A stretch of DNA of 64,000 nt from the NCBI GenBank assembly GCA_964352815.1, contig CAYGTO010000009.1, forward strand, positions 1 through 64,000, in the 5' to 3' direction. This document shows positions 14,880-23,547 of the stretch, piece by piece. Position 1 is the stretch's first letter. Each line of letters begins with the position of its first letter. The DNA is from CAYGTO01 sp964352815 (GTDB lineage: Bacteria > Pseudomonadota > Alphaproteobacteria > Rickettsiales > UBA3002). Below the pieces are notes generated by a model. The model searched no databases. It had not been told where the DNA came from and worked only from the letters and a program-made list of their open reading frames with translations. A program made the position numbers and the translations under genes.

Positions 14880-16088
14880 TTACAGCGCCAAAATGAGACG
14901 GCGCGGATCTTCAATCGCTTCTTTGACTTTCACCAGGAAGGTCACCGATTCGCGGCCATCAATAATCCGGTGGTCATAGGACAGCGCGACATACATCATC
15001 GGGCGCGCCTGAATCGAACCATCCGGCATGACAACCGGGCGTTGCTCGGTTTTATGCATGCCGAGAATCCCTGATTGCGGCGGGTTCAGAATCGGCGTCG
15101 ACATGAGCGAACCATAGACACCGCCATTCGACACGGTGAAAGTACCACCCGTCATATCCGACATGGCGAGCTTACCATCACGCGCGGCAAGGGCCTTATC
15201 GGCAATATCTTGCTCAATCTGTGCGATCGATTTCTTGTCACAATCGCGAATCACTGGCACAACGAGGCCGCTTGGCGTGCCAACCGCAACGCCAATATCA
15301 TAGTAGTTTTTATAGATGATAGTATCGCCATCAATCTCGCCATTCACTTCCGGAATTTCCTGCAGCGCATGCACGGCCGCTTTGATAAAGAAACCCATAA
15401 AGCCAAGGCGCGTGCCGTGCTTTTTCTCGAAAGCGTCTTTGTACTCCTTACGAAGCTCGAGCACGTTGGTCATGTCAATTTCATTGAAAGTCGTCAGCGT
15501 CGCGGTGCTCTCCTGAGAATGCTTCAGGCGCTTCGCAATCACCTGACGCAGCTTCGACATCTTCACACGCTCTTCACGCGGCCCTTCCGCAGGGCGGACA
15601 CTCATGCCGTTGCCATCTGTCAGCGCCTTCTGGATATCGCCCTTGGTATGGCGACCATCTTTGCCAGAAGCAGGTACGTTCGAAGGGTTCACAGCCGGAT
15701 TTTCTGCAAGCATCTTGTTTACGGCAGGGCCTGAATTTTTACCGCTTGCGGTACTTGCTACTGGTGCTGGCGCAGATGTCGGAGCTGGAGCCGCAGGGGC
15801 AGCCTCTTTTTTCTCTTCCTTCGCAGGCGCTGACGCATTGCCTGACGCACCCACTTCGATGGTGCCGAGTTTAGCGCCCACCTCCACCGTATCGTCCTCA
15901 CCGGCAGCAATGTCTTTGAGTGCGCCGGATGCCGGGGCATTCACCTCCATCGTCACCTTATCGGTTTCGAGTTCAACAATCGGCTCATCTTGCTGCACGG
16001 CATCACCGGGCTTCTTGAACCACTTAGCCACCACTGCTTCTGTGACAGACTCACCAAGAGTAGGGACGACAATATCTTCCGTTGCCAT
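14880..16088 (-). CDS. sucB: Dihydrolipoyllysine-residue succinyltransferase (E2 of 2-oxoglutarate dehydrogenase)
   Basis: 402 residues. Domains in order: lipoyl domain with the modified lysine at K44 (ELETDKVTMEV), an Ala/Pro-rich linker (KEEKKEAAPAAPAPTSAPAP), a peripheral-subunit-binding domain near 125-155 (VNKMLAENPAVNPSNVPASG), and the catalytic core ending with SYDHRIIDGRE (His and Asp of the HxxxDG motif). It moves succinyl from the E1 lipoyl intermediate to CoA. Follows sucA by 9 nt. Confidence 0.97.
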   Translation of the reverse strand: MATEDIVVPTLGESVTEAVVAKWFKKPGDAVQQDEPIVELETDKVTMEVNAPASGALKDIAAGEDDTVEVGAKLGTIEVGASGNASAPAKEEKKEAAPAAPAPTSAPAPVASTASGKNSGPAVNKMLAENPAVNPSNVPASGKDGRHTKGDIQKALTDGNGMSVRPAEGPREERVKMSKLRQVIAKRLKHSQESTATLTTFNEIDMTNVLELRKEYKDAFEKKHGTRLGFMGFFIKAAVHALQEIPEVNGEIDGDTIIYKNYYDIGVAVGTPSGLVVPVIRDCDKKSIAQIEQDIADKALAARDGKLAMSDMTGGTFTVSNGGVYGSLMSTPILNPPQSGILGMHKTEQRPVVMPDGSIQARPMMYVALSYDHRIIDGRESVTFLVKVKEAIEDPRRLILAL

Positions 16089-16097
16089 AGTTTCTCC

Positions 16098-19067
16098 TTA
16101 TGACGCTTTACGTTTGTTTGACTTAGGCTTCGCCCCTTTTTTCTTCGCTGGGATGGGCTGTTTTTTCGCTGCCGTTTTCTTTGCTGCCGTCGATGCTTTG
16201 GCCACTTTCTTAGCCGCGTTGCCACCGCCAATGGTCAGGGCACCATTAACCACCGCCTGCTGCTCTTGTTCATGAATTTTAAGATAGCCCACTGCTGGCG
16301 ACGCGGCTTCGGGGCGGCCAATGTAAGCAATCTTCGGCTCGCGGCCCGCGTCTTTCATTGCATATTCGAATTTTGAGCGAATATAGTGCCATGCGCCCAT
16401 ATTTTTTGGCTCCTCCTGACACCATACCACCTCTGCGTTCGGGTAGCGCTTCAGCTGCTCAATCACCTCAGGGGCTGGGAAGGGGTAATATTGCTCTATG
16501 CGCACCAGAGCGGCATCTTTCTGCTTACTGGCACGGCGCTGCTCGAGCAAGTCATAATAAACCTTACCGCTGGTGAAAACGAGGCGCTTCACCTCCTTAT
16601 CTGCCTTGAGCGCATCCACCTCAGGGATTACCCGTTTAAATCGACTATCTCCTGTAAAATCTTTGAGATCAGAGACGCAGAGCTTATGGCGCAACAACGA
16701 CTTGGGTGTCATCACAATCAGCGGCTTTCGATAATCGCGCTTGAGCTGGCGGCGCAGCGCGTGGAAGAAATTCGCCGGAGTGGTGCAATTGACAATCTGC
16801 ATGTTATCTTCTGCGCACATTTGCAGGTAGCGCTCAAGGCGCGCCGAACTATGCTCCGGCCCTTGGCCCTCATACCCGTGGGGCAATAACATCACAAGCC
16901 CGGACATGCGCAGCCACTTAATTTCACCCGATGAGATAAACTGATCGACGATCATTTGCCCGCCATTAGCAAAATCGCCAAACTGGGCCTCCCACAACAC
17001 GAGCGCATCCGGCTCAGCCTGCGAGTAACCATATTCAAAACCAAGAATCGCAAGCTCCGAGAGCGAGCTATTAATCACCTCATAATGCGCTTGCTTGTCT
17101 GAAATATTATTCAGCGGCGTGTATTTTTCTTCATTTTCCTGGTCATTTAACACCGAGTGCCGGTGAGAAAACGTGCCGCGCTCCGAATCTTGCCCGGAAA
17201 GCCGCACCGGGTAGCCTTCGTCAAGCAATGTGCCAAATGCCAACGCTTCGCCAAGACCCCAATCAATGCCCTTGCCAGAAGTGATCATTTCTTGCTTGGC
17301 TTTGAGCTGGCGAGCAATTTTTCGGTTAATATTGAACCCATCCGGCACTTCCGTCAGCCCTTTGACAACTTTCTCAATGCGCTTCTTATCAACGCCGGTT
17401 TTTGGCATCGCATTGGCCGCCTCATCTGAGGCTTTCTTGCCCGACCATTTGCCTTCTAGCCACTCAGCCTTGTTCGGCTTGTAATTTTTACCTGCTTCAA
17501 AATCTTTCTCAAAACGCTTCTTGAAATCTGCATAACTCTTATCAAGATACGCCTGGTCGATCGTGCCTTCAGCGATCAGTTTATCCGCATAAATGATCGC
17601 CGGCGCCTTCTTCTTAGCAATCTCTTTGTACATTTTCGGCTGAGTAAACATGGGCTCATCCGATTCATTATGGCCATATTTACGATAACAAATCACATCC
17701 ACCACAACATCACGAGCAAACGCCTGGCGAAACTCAGTTGCCAGACGACAGACCGCTATCAGCGCTTCAGGGTCTTCACCATTCACATGGAAAATTGGTG
17801 CTTGCACCATTTTCGCGACATCCGATGGGTAAGGCGTAAAACGTGAGAAACGCGGCGCCGTAGTGAACCCAATCTGGTTATTAACAATAACATGTACCGT
17901 ACCGCCCGTGCGATAGCCACGCAACTCACTGAGCGACAATGTTTCCGGAACCGAGCCTTGCCCCGCAAATGCTGCGTCTCCATGCAGCTGTAGGCCCATC
18001 ACCTTTTCGCGCGCCTTATCTAACATTTGATCTTGCTTTGCACGCACCTTACCGCACACGACAGGATTCACCGCTTCCAAATGTGACGGATTCGCTGTGA
18101 GCGAGAGGTGTAGCTGCTTACCATTAGGCATATCACGATCATGCGACGCGCCAAGGTGATATTTCACATCGCCCGATGATTTCACCGACTCGGGGAAGTC
18201 CAGATTTCCGTGGAACAGGGACAGAAGCTCCGCATAAGGCTTGCCCATGGTTTTGGTCAACACATTCATGCGGCCGCGGTGCGGCATACCGATAACAATC
18301 TCTTCAACACCCACTTCAGATGCTTTTTGCATGATCGCCTCAAGCCCAGCTATCGCCGCGTCACCGCCTTGAATCGAGAAACGCTTCATACCGGGATATT
18401 TGACCTGCAAGAATTCTTCAAACGCGTCAACCTCGATCAAATTGCCTAAAATTTCTTTCTTCTCTCCCGCTGATAAGCCAAAATTACCACGCATCGCCTC
18501 AATCCGATCACGCAACCAATCTTTCTGATCTGGATACTGAATATGCATATACTCAAAGCCAATGTGGCCACAATAGGTCTCACGTAGAATCTGCAGAATC
18601 TCAGCTACGGTCGCACTGTTGCGGCCAAAGGTGTTGTCGAGATAAATTTCACGAGTCATATCTTCTGGGCCAAAGCCATATGTCGCCGGGTCAAGCTCGC
18701 GATGAATTTGTTTTTCCTCTAGATGCAGCGGGTCAAGCTCCGCGAGCAAGTGGCCGCGCGTTCGATACGCATGGATCAGCTGAAAAATGCGCACGCCATC
18801 AGAAAGGCTTTTGGCATCCACGGGGCCGCCCTTGGCTGATTTCTGGGGCACCTCTGTTAGTGCCTCTGGATCAATCGCGCCAATCACCGCGCCCAAATCT
18901 TCGCCCCACGACGCCTCACTAGGCGCCGCGTCGCCTAATTCCCTAAAAAATGATTGCCATTCCTGAGAAACAGACGCGGGACTTTGCAGGTACCGCTCAT
19001 AAAGCTCTTCGATAAACTGCGCGTTCGCCGCAGACAAATGTGCATCGCGTGCATATTGATCAGACAT
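16098..19067 (-). CDS. sucA: 2-oxoglutarate dehydrogenase E1 component with a lysine-rich C-terminal tail
   Basis: 989 residues. Thiamine-diphosphate-dependent E1o: N-terminal NAQFIEELYERYLQSPASVS (E2-binding type), GMPHRGRMNVL, YHLGASHDRDMPNGK, LTANPSHLEAVNPVV, GDAAFAGQGSVPETL, VIVNNQIGFTT and a C-terminal PAVGYLKIHEQEQQAVV where most SucA proteins end. Here some 45 residues follow, dominated by Ala and Lys (AAKKVAKASTAAKKTAAKK, AKKKGAKPKSNKRKAS), like histone H1 tails. It catalyses decarboxylation of 2-oxoglutarate and succinylation of E2. Operon partner of sucB; it starts about 79 nt after the end of sucD. Confidence 0.97.
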   Translation of the reverse strand: MSDQYARDAHLSAANAQFIEELYERYLQSPASVSQEWQSFFRELGDAAPSEASWGEDLGAVIGAIDPEALTEVPQKSAKGGPVDAKSLSDGVRIFQLIHAYRTRGHLLAELDPLHLEEKQIHRELDPATYGFGPEDMTREIYLDNTFGRNSATVAEILQILRETYCGHIGFEYMHIQYPDQKDWLRDRIEAMRGNFGLSAGEKKEILGNLIEVDAFEEFLQVKYPGMKRFSIQGGDAAIAGLEAIMQKASEVGVEEIVIGMPHRGRMNVLTKTMGKPYAELLSLFHGNLDFPESVKSSGDVKYHLGASHDRDMPNGKQLHLSLTANPSHLEAVNPVVCGKVRAKQDQMLDKAREKVMGLQLHGDAAFAGQGSVPETLSLSELRGYRTGGTVHVIVNNQIGFTTAPRFSRFTPYPSDVAKMVQAPIFHVNGEDPEALIAVCRLATEFRQAFARDVVVDVICYRKYGHNESDEPMFTQPKMYKEIAKKKAPAIIYADKLIAEGTIDQAYLDKSYADFKKRFEKDFEAGKNYKPNKAEWLEGKWSGKKASDEAANAMPKTGVDKKRIEKVVKGLTEVPDGFNINRKIARQLKAKQEMITSGKGIDWGLGEALAFGTLLDEGYPVRLSGQDSERGTFSHRHSVLNDQENEEKYTPLNNISDKQAHYEVINSSLSELAILGFEYGYSQAEPDALVLWEAQFGDFANGGQMIVDQFISSGEIKWLRMSGLVMLLPHGYEGQGPEHSSARLERYLQMCAEDNMQIVNCTTPANFFHALRRQLKRDYRKPLIVMTPKSLLRHKLCVSDLKDFTGDSRFKRVIPEVDALKADKEVKRLVFTSGKVYYDLLEQRRASKQKDAALVRIEQYYPFPAPEVIEQLKRYPNAEVVWCQEEPKNMGAWHYIRSKFEYAMKDAGREPKIAYIGRPEAASPAVGYLKIHEQEQQAVVNGALTIGGGNAAKKVAKASTAAKKTAAKKQPIPAKKKGAKPKSNKRKAS

Positions 19068-19145
19068 GACGCCTTCCCGTATTTTTCTTGTTATGTCCCT
19101 TTTCTACTGCCTCACACTGACAAGGCAAGCAAAATCCGATGTGCC

Positions 19146-20015
19146 CTACGCCGCCTCTTTGAGCGTCTTGCCGAGCGCAGCCGGGGAATCAGAAACATGA
19201 ATCCCGGCTGACTTCATCGCTTCGATCTTATCTTCTGCACCACCTTTGCCGCCAGAAACGATTGCCCCCGCATGGCCCATGCGTCGGCCCGGAGGCGCTG
19301 TGCGGCCTGCCACAAACCCTACAATTGGCTTTTTGGTTTTGGAATCCTTAATGAACTGAGCTGCTTGCTCTTCTGCATCACCGCCTATCTCCCCGATCAT
19401 GATCACCGCATCGGTCTCATTATCCGCAAGGAACAGCTCGAGCACATCCACAAAATTCGTGCCATTCACTGGGTCACCGCCAATTCCGACGCAAGTCGAC
19501 TGACCGTACCCCTCGGCAGAGGTTTGCGCCACTGCCTCATAGGTCAGCGTGCCCGAACGTGACAGAATGCCAACGCGGCCCTTTTTGTGAATATGGCCCG
19601 GCATAATACCGATCTTGCACTCATCCGGCGTGATCACGCCTGGGCAGTTTGGCCCGATCAGGCGCGTCTTCGAACCTTTCAGCATGCGCTTCACTCTCAC
19701 CATATCGAGGACCGGGATACCTTCGGTGATACAAATTGCCAACTCAATCTCCGCATCGACTGCCTCACCGATCGCATCTGCTGCAAAGCGCGGAGGCACG
19801 TAGATCACCGATGCATTGGCGCCGGTTAACTCTTTGGCCTCTGCTACCGTATCAAACACAGGAAGATCGAGGTGCTTCTGCCCACCCTTGCCAGGGGTTA
19901 CGCCGCCCACCATCTGGGTGCCATAAGCAATCGCCTGCTCACTGTGATAGGTGCCTTCGCGCCCGGTAAAACCCTGACAAATGACCTTGGTGTCTTTATT
20001 AATTAGAATACTCAT
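19146..20015 (-). CDS. sucD: Succinyl-CoA ligase, alpha subunit
   Basis: 289 residues, normal length. CoA-binding N-terminus (VICQGFTGREGTYHSEQAI), IYVPPRFAADAI, GPNCPGVITPDECKIGIMPG, and the phosphorylated His within RRMGHAGAIVSGGKGGAEDK. With SucC it makes GTP or ATP from succinyl-CoA. Starts 11 nt after sucC ends. Confidence 0.97.
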   Translation of the reverse strand: MSILINKDTKVICQGFTGREGTYHSEQAIAYGTQMVGGVTPGKGGQKHLDLPVFDTVAEAKELTGANASVIYVPPRFAADAIGEAVDAEIELAICITEGIPVLDMVRVKRMLKGSKTRLIGPNCPGVITPDECKIGIMPGHIHKKGRVGILSRSGTLTYEAVAQTSAEGYGQSTCVGIGGDPVNGTNFVDVLELFLADNETDAVIMIGEIGGDAEEQAAQFIKDSKTKKPIVGFVAGRTAPPGRRMGHAGAIVSGGKGGAEDKIEAMKSAGIHVSDSPAALGKTLKEAA

Positions 20016-20026
20016 GCTGCTCTCCC

Positions 20027-21202
20027 CTACGCTGCTGCCGCGCCCTTAACGGCGCTCACAATTTTCTCTGCGGCATCGGCCAGATTGTCTGCCGGCGTGA
20101 TTGCCAGCCCCGATGTTGCCATCATTTTCTTACCCAACTCAACATTGGTCCCTTCAAGGCGCACCACCAAGGGCACGCTTAGGCTGACTTCTTTCGCAGC
20201 CGAAATAACACCCTCCGCGATAATATCACAGCGCATAATGCCACCAAAAATATTCACCAGCACGCCCTCAACATTCGGGTCAGACAAAATCAGCTTAAAG
20301 GCCTCGGTTACTTTCTCTTTGGTCGCGCCACCGCCCACATCGAGGAAGTTCGCCGGCTCACTGCCATAGAGCTTGATGATGTCCATCGTTGCCATCGCCA
20401 AGCCCGCACCATTTACCATGCAGCCAATATTGCCGTCCATTTTAACGTAAGCGAGGTCATGCTTACCTGCCTCTAGCTCAAGCGGATCTTCTTCATCTTC
20501 GTCGCGCATTTCGGCGACTTCCGGCTGACGGAAGAAGGCGTTATCATCGAAATTAAACTTCGCATCGAGTGCAATCAAATTATTCTGCTTGGTGATTACA
20601 AGAGGATTGATCTCCACCTGAGACGCATCCGTATCGACAAACGCGTTGTAAATACCGAAGACAAACTTCTGGAACTCACCCATCAGCTCCTTCGGCACAC
20701 CCATACCGAACCCCAATTTACGCGCATGGAACGGCATGATGCCCGTCGACGGGTCAACCGTTGCCATAATAATCTTCTCCGGCGTTTTCGCGGCCACCTC
20801 TTCAATGTCCACACCGCCCTCAAACGAGCCCATGAAGGTCACTTGCGAGTTACCGCGATCAACCACTGCCGAAAGATACAGCTCTTCCGCAATGTCTGAT
20901 CCCTCTTCAATGTAGACACGCTTAACCTCTCTTCCTTCCGGGCCGGTCTGATGGGTGACCAGCGTCATACCAAGCATTTCTTTGGTCAGCTGCTCGACTT
21001 CATTGAGCGATTTTGCCAGCTTGACGCCGCCGGCCTTGCCGCGGCCACCCGCGTGGATCTGCGCCTTAACAACAAACAGCTTGCCGCCCAGATCCTGCGC
21101 TGCGCTCACCGCTTCGGCTGGCGTGTAGGCTACCTTGCCGCGCGGCACCGCCACACCATATTTGCTTAAAACTGTTTTCGCTTGGTATTCATGGATGTTC
21201 AT
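20027..21202 (-). CDS. sucC: Succinyl-CoA ligase, beta subunit
   Basis: 391 residues. ATP-grasp N-terminal half (MNIHEYQAKTVLSKYGVAVP, VVKAQIHAGGRGKAGGVKLA, VEINPLVITKQNNLIALDAK) and the CoA-ligase C-terminal half (NGAGLAMATMDIIKLYG, NFLDVGGGATKEKV, NIFGGIMRCDIIAEGV). Starts 10 nt after mdh ends, in the order mdh-sucC-sucD seen in many alphaproteobacteria. Confidence 0.97.
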   Translation of the reverse strand: MNIHEYQAKTVLSKYGVAVPRGKVAYTPAEAVSAAQDLGGKLFVVKAQIHAGGRGKAGGVKLAKSLNEVEQLTKEMLGMTLVTHQTGPEGREVKRVYIEEGSDIAEELYLSAVVDRGNSQVTFMGSFEGGVDIEEVAAKTPEKIIMATVDPSTGIMPFHARKLGFGMGVPKELMGEFQKFVFGIYNAFVDTDASQVEINPLVITKQNNLIALDAKFNFDDNAFFRQPEVAEMRDEDEEDPLELEAGKHDLAYVKMDGNIGCMVNGAGLAMATMDIIKLYGSEPANFLDVGGGATKEKVTEAFKLILSDPNVEGVLVNIFGGIMRCDIIAEGVISAAKEVSLSVPLVVRLEGTNVELGKKMMATSGLAITPADNLADAAEKIVSAVKGAAAA

Positions 21203-21212
21203 AGGTGCTCCC

Positions 21213-22160
21213 TTAAATTTTTGTCGCCTTGACTAACTCTTTCACTGCCTTCACCGACGTGGTGAATTGTTTTTTCTCTTCCGCCGAAAGGCTAACCTCG
21301 ACAATTTTCTCTACGCCCTTCGAACCAATCACCGTCGGCACGCCGACATAAAGCTTCTTCACGCCATATTCACCGTCGAGATAGGCCGCACTTGGCAGGA
21401 TTTTCTTTTTGTCTTTCAGGTACGACTCCGCCATTTCAATCGCCGAAGCGGCCGGCGCATAATAAGCCGAGCCCGTTTTCAACAGCTGGACAATCTCCCC
21501 GCCGCCAAAACGCGTACGCTTCACAATATCATCAACCTCTTTCTTAGTGATCCATTTCATTTTGATCAGATCAGGCAGCGGAATCCCCGCAACCGAGCTG
21601 TAACTCACCACCGGCACCATCGTGTCGCCATGGCCACCAAGCACAAAGGTGGTTACCTGGTCTTGTGACACACCCATTTTCTCCGCCAAGAAATAGCTAA
21701 AGCGCGAAGAATCAAGCACACCGGCCATCCCAACCACCATATTCGGCTTAAAGCCAGTCACCTTTTGCATGACATAGACCATCGCATCGAGCGGGTTGGT
21801 GATCACAATGACAAAGGCTTTGGGTGCATATTTCTTGATGTTTTCGCCTACCGACCGAATCACATCGGTGTTAATCGAGATCAAATCATCGCGGCTCATA
21901 CCCGGCTTGCGCGGCACACCTGCCGTCACAACACACACATCCGCGCCTTTAATATCGGTATATTTATTCGTTCCCTTAATACGTGCGTCATAGCCTTCCG
22001 GCGCGAGCGACTGGCTAATATCCAGCGCCTTGCCCTGCGGCATGTCCTTTGCAATGTCAAACAACACCACATCGCCCAATTCTTTTTGTGCCGCAATATG
22101 CGCCAATGTGCCGCCGATCATACCTGATCCGATCAGCGCGATTTTCGCCCGTCCTGCCAT
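21213..22160 (-). CDS. mdh: Malate dehydrogenase (LDH-like MDH3 type)
   Basis: 315 residues. NAD-binding IALIGSGMIGGTLAHI, substrate-binding TAGVPRKPGMSRDDL, VITNPLDAMVYVMQK, catalytic His in LGGHGDTMVPVVSYS. It is the lactate-dehydrogenase-like bacterial MDH. First gene of the TCA operon; its promoter must lie in 22161-22320, which it shares back to back with the Pho-box promoter of the next gene. Confidence 0.97.
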   Translation of the reverse strand: MAGRAKIALIGSGMIGGTLAHIAAQKELGDVVLFDIAKDMPQGKALDISQSLAPEGYDARIKGTNKYTDIKGADVCVVTAGVPRKPGMSRDDLISINTDVIRSVGENIKKYAPKAFVIVITNPLDAMVYVMQKVTGFKPNMVVGMAGVLDSSRFSYFLAEKMGVSQDQVTTFVLGGHGDTMVPVVSYSSVAGIPLPDLIKMKWITKKEVDDIVKRTRFGGGEIVQLLKTGSAYYAPAASAIEMAESYLKDKKKILPSAAYLDGEYGVKKLYVGVPTVIGSKGVEKIVEVSLSAEEKKQFTTSVKAVKELVKATKI

Positions 22161-22318
22161 GAAACTCTCCCTGAAATTTTTATTAGATATGAGTAAGAGT
22201 TATAAGGATTTTTGGGCTAAACGCAAGCGGAAGCTCTGGCTTAATCACCTGACAGGTCGGCTGGGATATGTCTGTCAGCACAGCCGAACCCCTTGGTTTT
22301 AACACTAAAACAGGGCGA

Positions 22319-22374
22319 TTGTCATAAAACCTTCATATTTTTGTCATACAGCCGACATGTTGGTGCGCCATAGT
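22319..22374 (+). promoter_or_regulatory. Four-repeat Pho-box-like promoter
   Basis: Four consecutive 11-bp units: TTGTCATAAAA (22319), CCTTCATATTT (22330), TTGTCATACAG (22341) and CCGACATGTTG (22352). Each has the PhoB half-site pattern around TGTCAT. Ten bp after the last CAT comes CATAGT (22369-22374) as -10. PhoB boxes replace the -35 element with exactly this helical phasing, and the ATG follows at 22393. Confidence 0.7.
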
Positions 22375-22392
22375 ATGGCTGGGATAGTGTGT

Positions 22393-23547
22393 ATGAATAA
22401 ACCATTGAACAATTTAGAGAAAAAGGGCGCCGCTGAAGAGGCGTCACGCGGCACGCTTGATAAGCTTCGCTATCGAGTCATTCATGCTGCCCCAATGGCT
22501 GTGGCAAATAGCTCTGTTTTCATCAATAGCGCCATCAGAATCGCTGCTGAAATCATGATGTTCAAAGCCTCTGGCCTTAAGTTTTTCGAAAACAGGCGTG
22601 GTGGCGACAAAGTTAATTACCTTATCGACCCACCCCATAATCTGTTTCGAACCGTCACAGGAATTGGAAAGAAATACGACCCTCTCGCCAACAGGTGGTC
22701 AACTCGCTCTACTGCGTCGGGATTTTCTTCTTATATCTTAGGCTCCATCATTCCAGAAACAAAGATTAAAGAAAAACTCCAAAAGGACGCGGACGGGTCA
22801 ACCGAGTGCGTAAAGCTATACTCACTCTCGCTGCCTGCGGACTGCGCAGAGTTTGACGGCTCTCCTGTTGCGTATGTTGGCCAAAAGCTGTTCAAAGCCG
22901 TCCAGCTGGGCAACCCTGACACAGTAAGGGAGCAAATGGGTCTTGGGGTCACCAGTGCAGGAATATTTTCTGTCATCGCCGGACTTAACAACATCAGCAA
23001 AGGGCCCAAGCTCTCTACATATAAATCTGGGGCACTTAAAGGGCAAGAATACATAAAGCTTGCGAGTGGGCTGGAATATGTAGAAAGACTAGTCCGCTGG
23101 TCCAAAAATATTCCTCGCGGCGGAAAGTTCATCAATTGGTCACAATCACTCGGGGCATTATTCACAACGGGGGCTGGGCTCTCTTTATTGTTCGAGCCGG
23201 AAGACCGAGAAGGGTGGAAAAAATTTGGCGCCGTTGAGATGGCAAGCCTACCGATTGTTCTATTGTCATGCTACAACAAACACCAAGGAAACGACTTAGC
23301 AATGGAGTATTTTTCAGGGAAAATGTTGTTTCAGTTAGGTGCCGTTTACTCATATTTATTTGGCGGTGTCGAAAAGCTGCAAGACGGCACTATTTTGGAT
23401 AATGGTAAATTCCTTGTCCAGCGCGAAGATGGCTCCATCTGCCATATTGATAGAGACCTTAAAAGGAAGCCCGCTTCCTTGATCGATACAAAACAGCTTT
23501 CAATCGAGAGCGCTGCCTCTGAGAAGCCCGAACCCAAGCGCGCCTAA
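22393..23547 (+). CDS. Unknown protein with several hydrophobic segments (384 aa), Pho-box promoter
   Basis: No family recognised. ATG at 22393 (MNKPLNNLEKKG) is chosen because the proposed -10 is at 22369-22374; an in-frame GTG at 22387 is possible. No signal peptide. Hydrophobic stretches: INSAIRIAAEIMMF, MGLGVTSAGIFSVIAGL, LGALFTTGAGLSLLF, FGAVEMASLPIVLLSC and MLFQLGAVYSYLFGG, with charged linkers. The C-terminus is polar (ESAASEKPEPKRA). TTGAGLSLLFEPED resembles TTSVGLALFGRKD of the 561-residue protein at 321-2006. It ends tail to tail with rho, overlapping by 3-4 nt. Role unknown. Confidence 0.65.
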   Translation: MNKPLNNLEKKGAAEEASRGTLDKLRYRVIHAAPMAVANSSVFINSAIRIAAEIMMFKASGLKFFENRRGGDKVNYLIDPPHNLFRTVTGIGKKYDPLANRWSTRSTASGFSSYILGSIIPETKIKEKLQKDADGSTECVKLYSLSLPADCAEFDGSPVAYVGQKLFKAVQLGNPDTVREQMGLGVTSAGIFSVIAGLNNISKGPKLSTYKSGALKGQEYIKLASGLEYVERLVRWSKNIPRGGKFINWSQSLGALFTTGAGLSLLFEPEDREGWKKFGAVEMASLPIVLLSCYNKHQGNDLAMEYFSGKMLFQLGAVYSYLFGGVEKLQDGTILDNGKFLVQREDGSICHIDRDLKRKPASLIDTKQLSIESAASEKPEPKRA

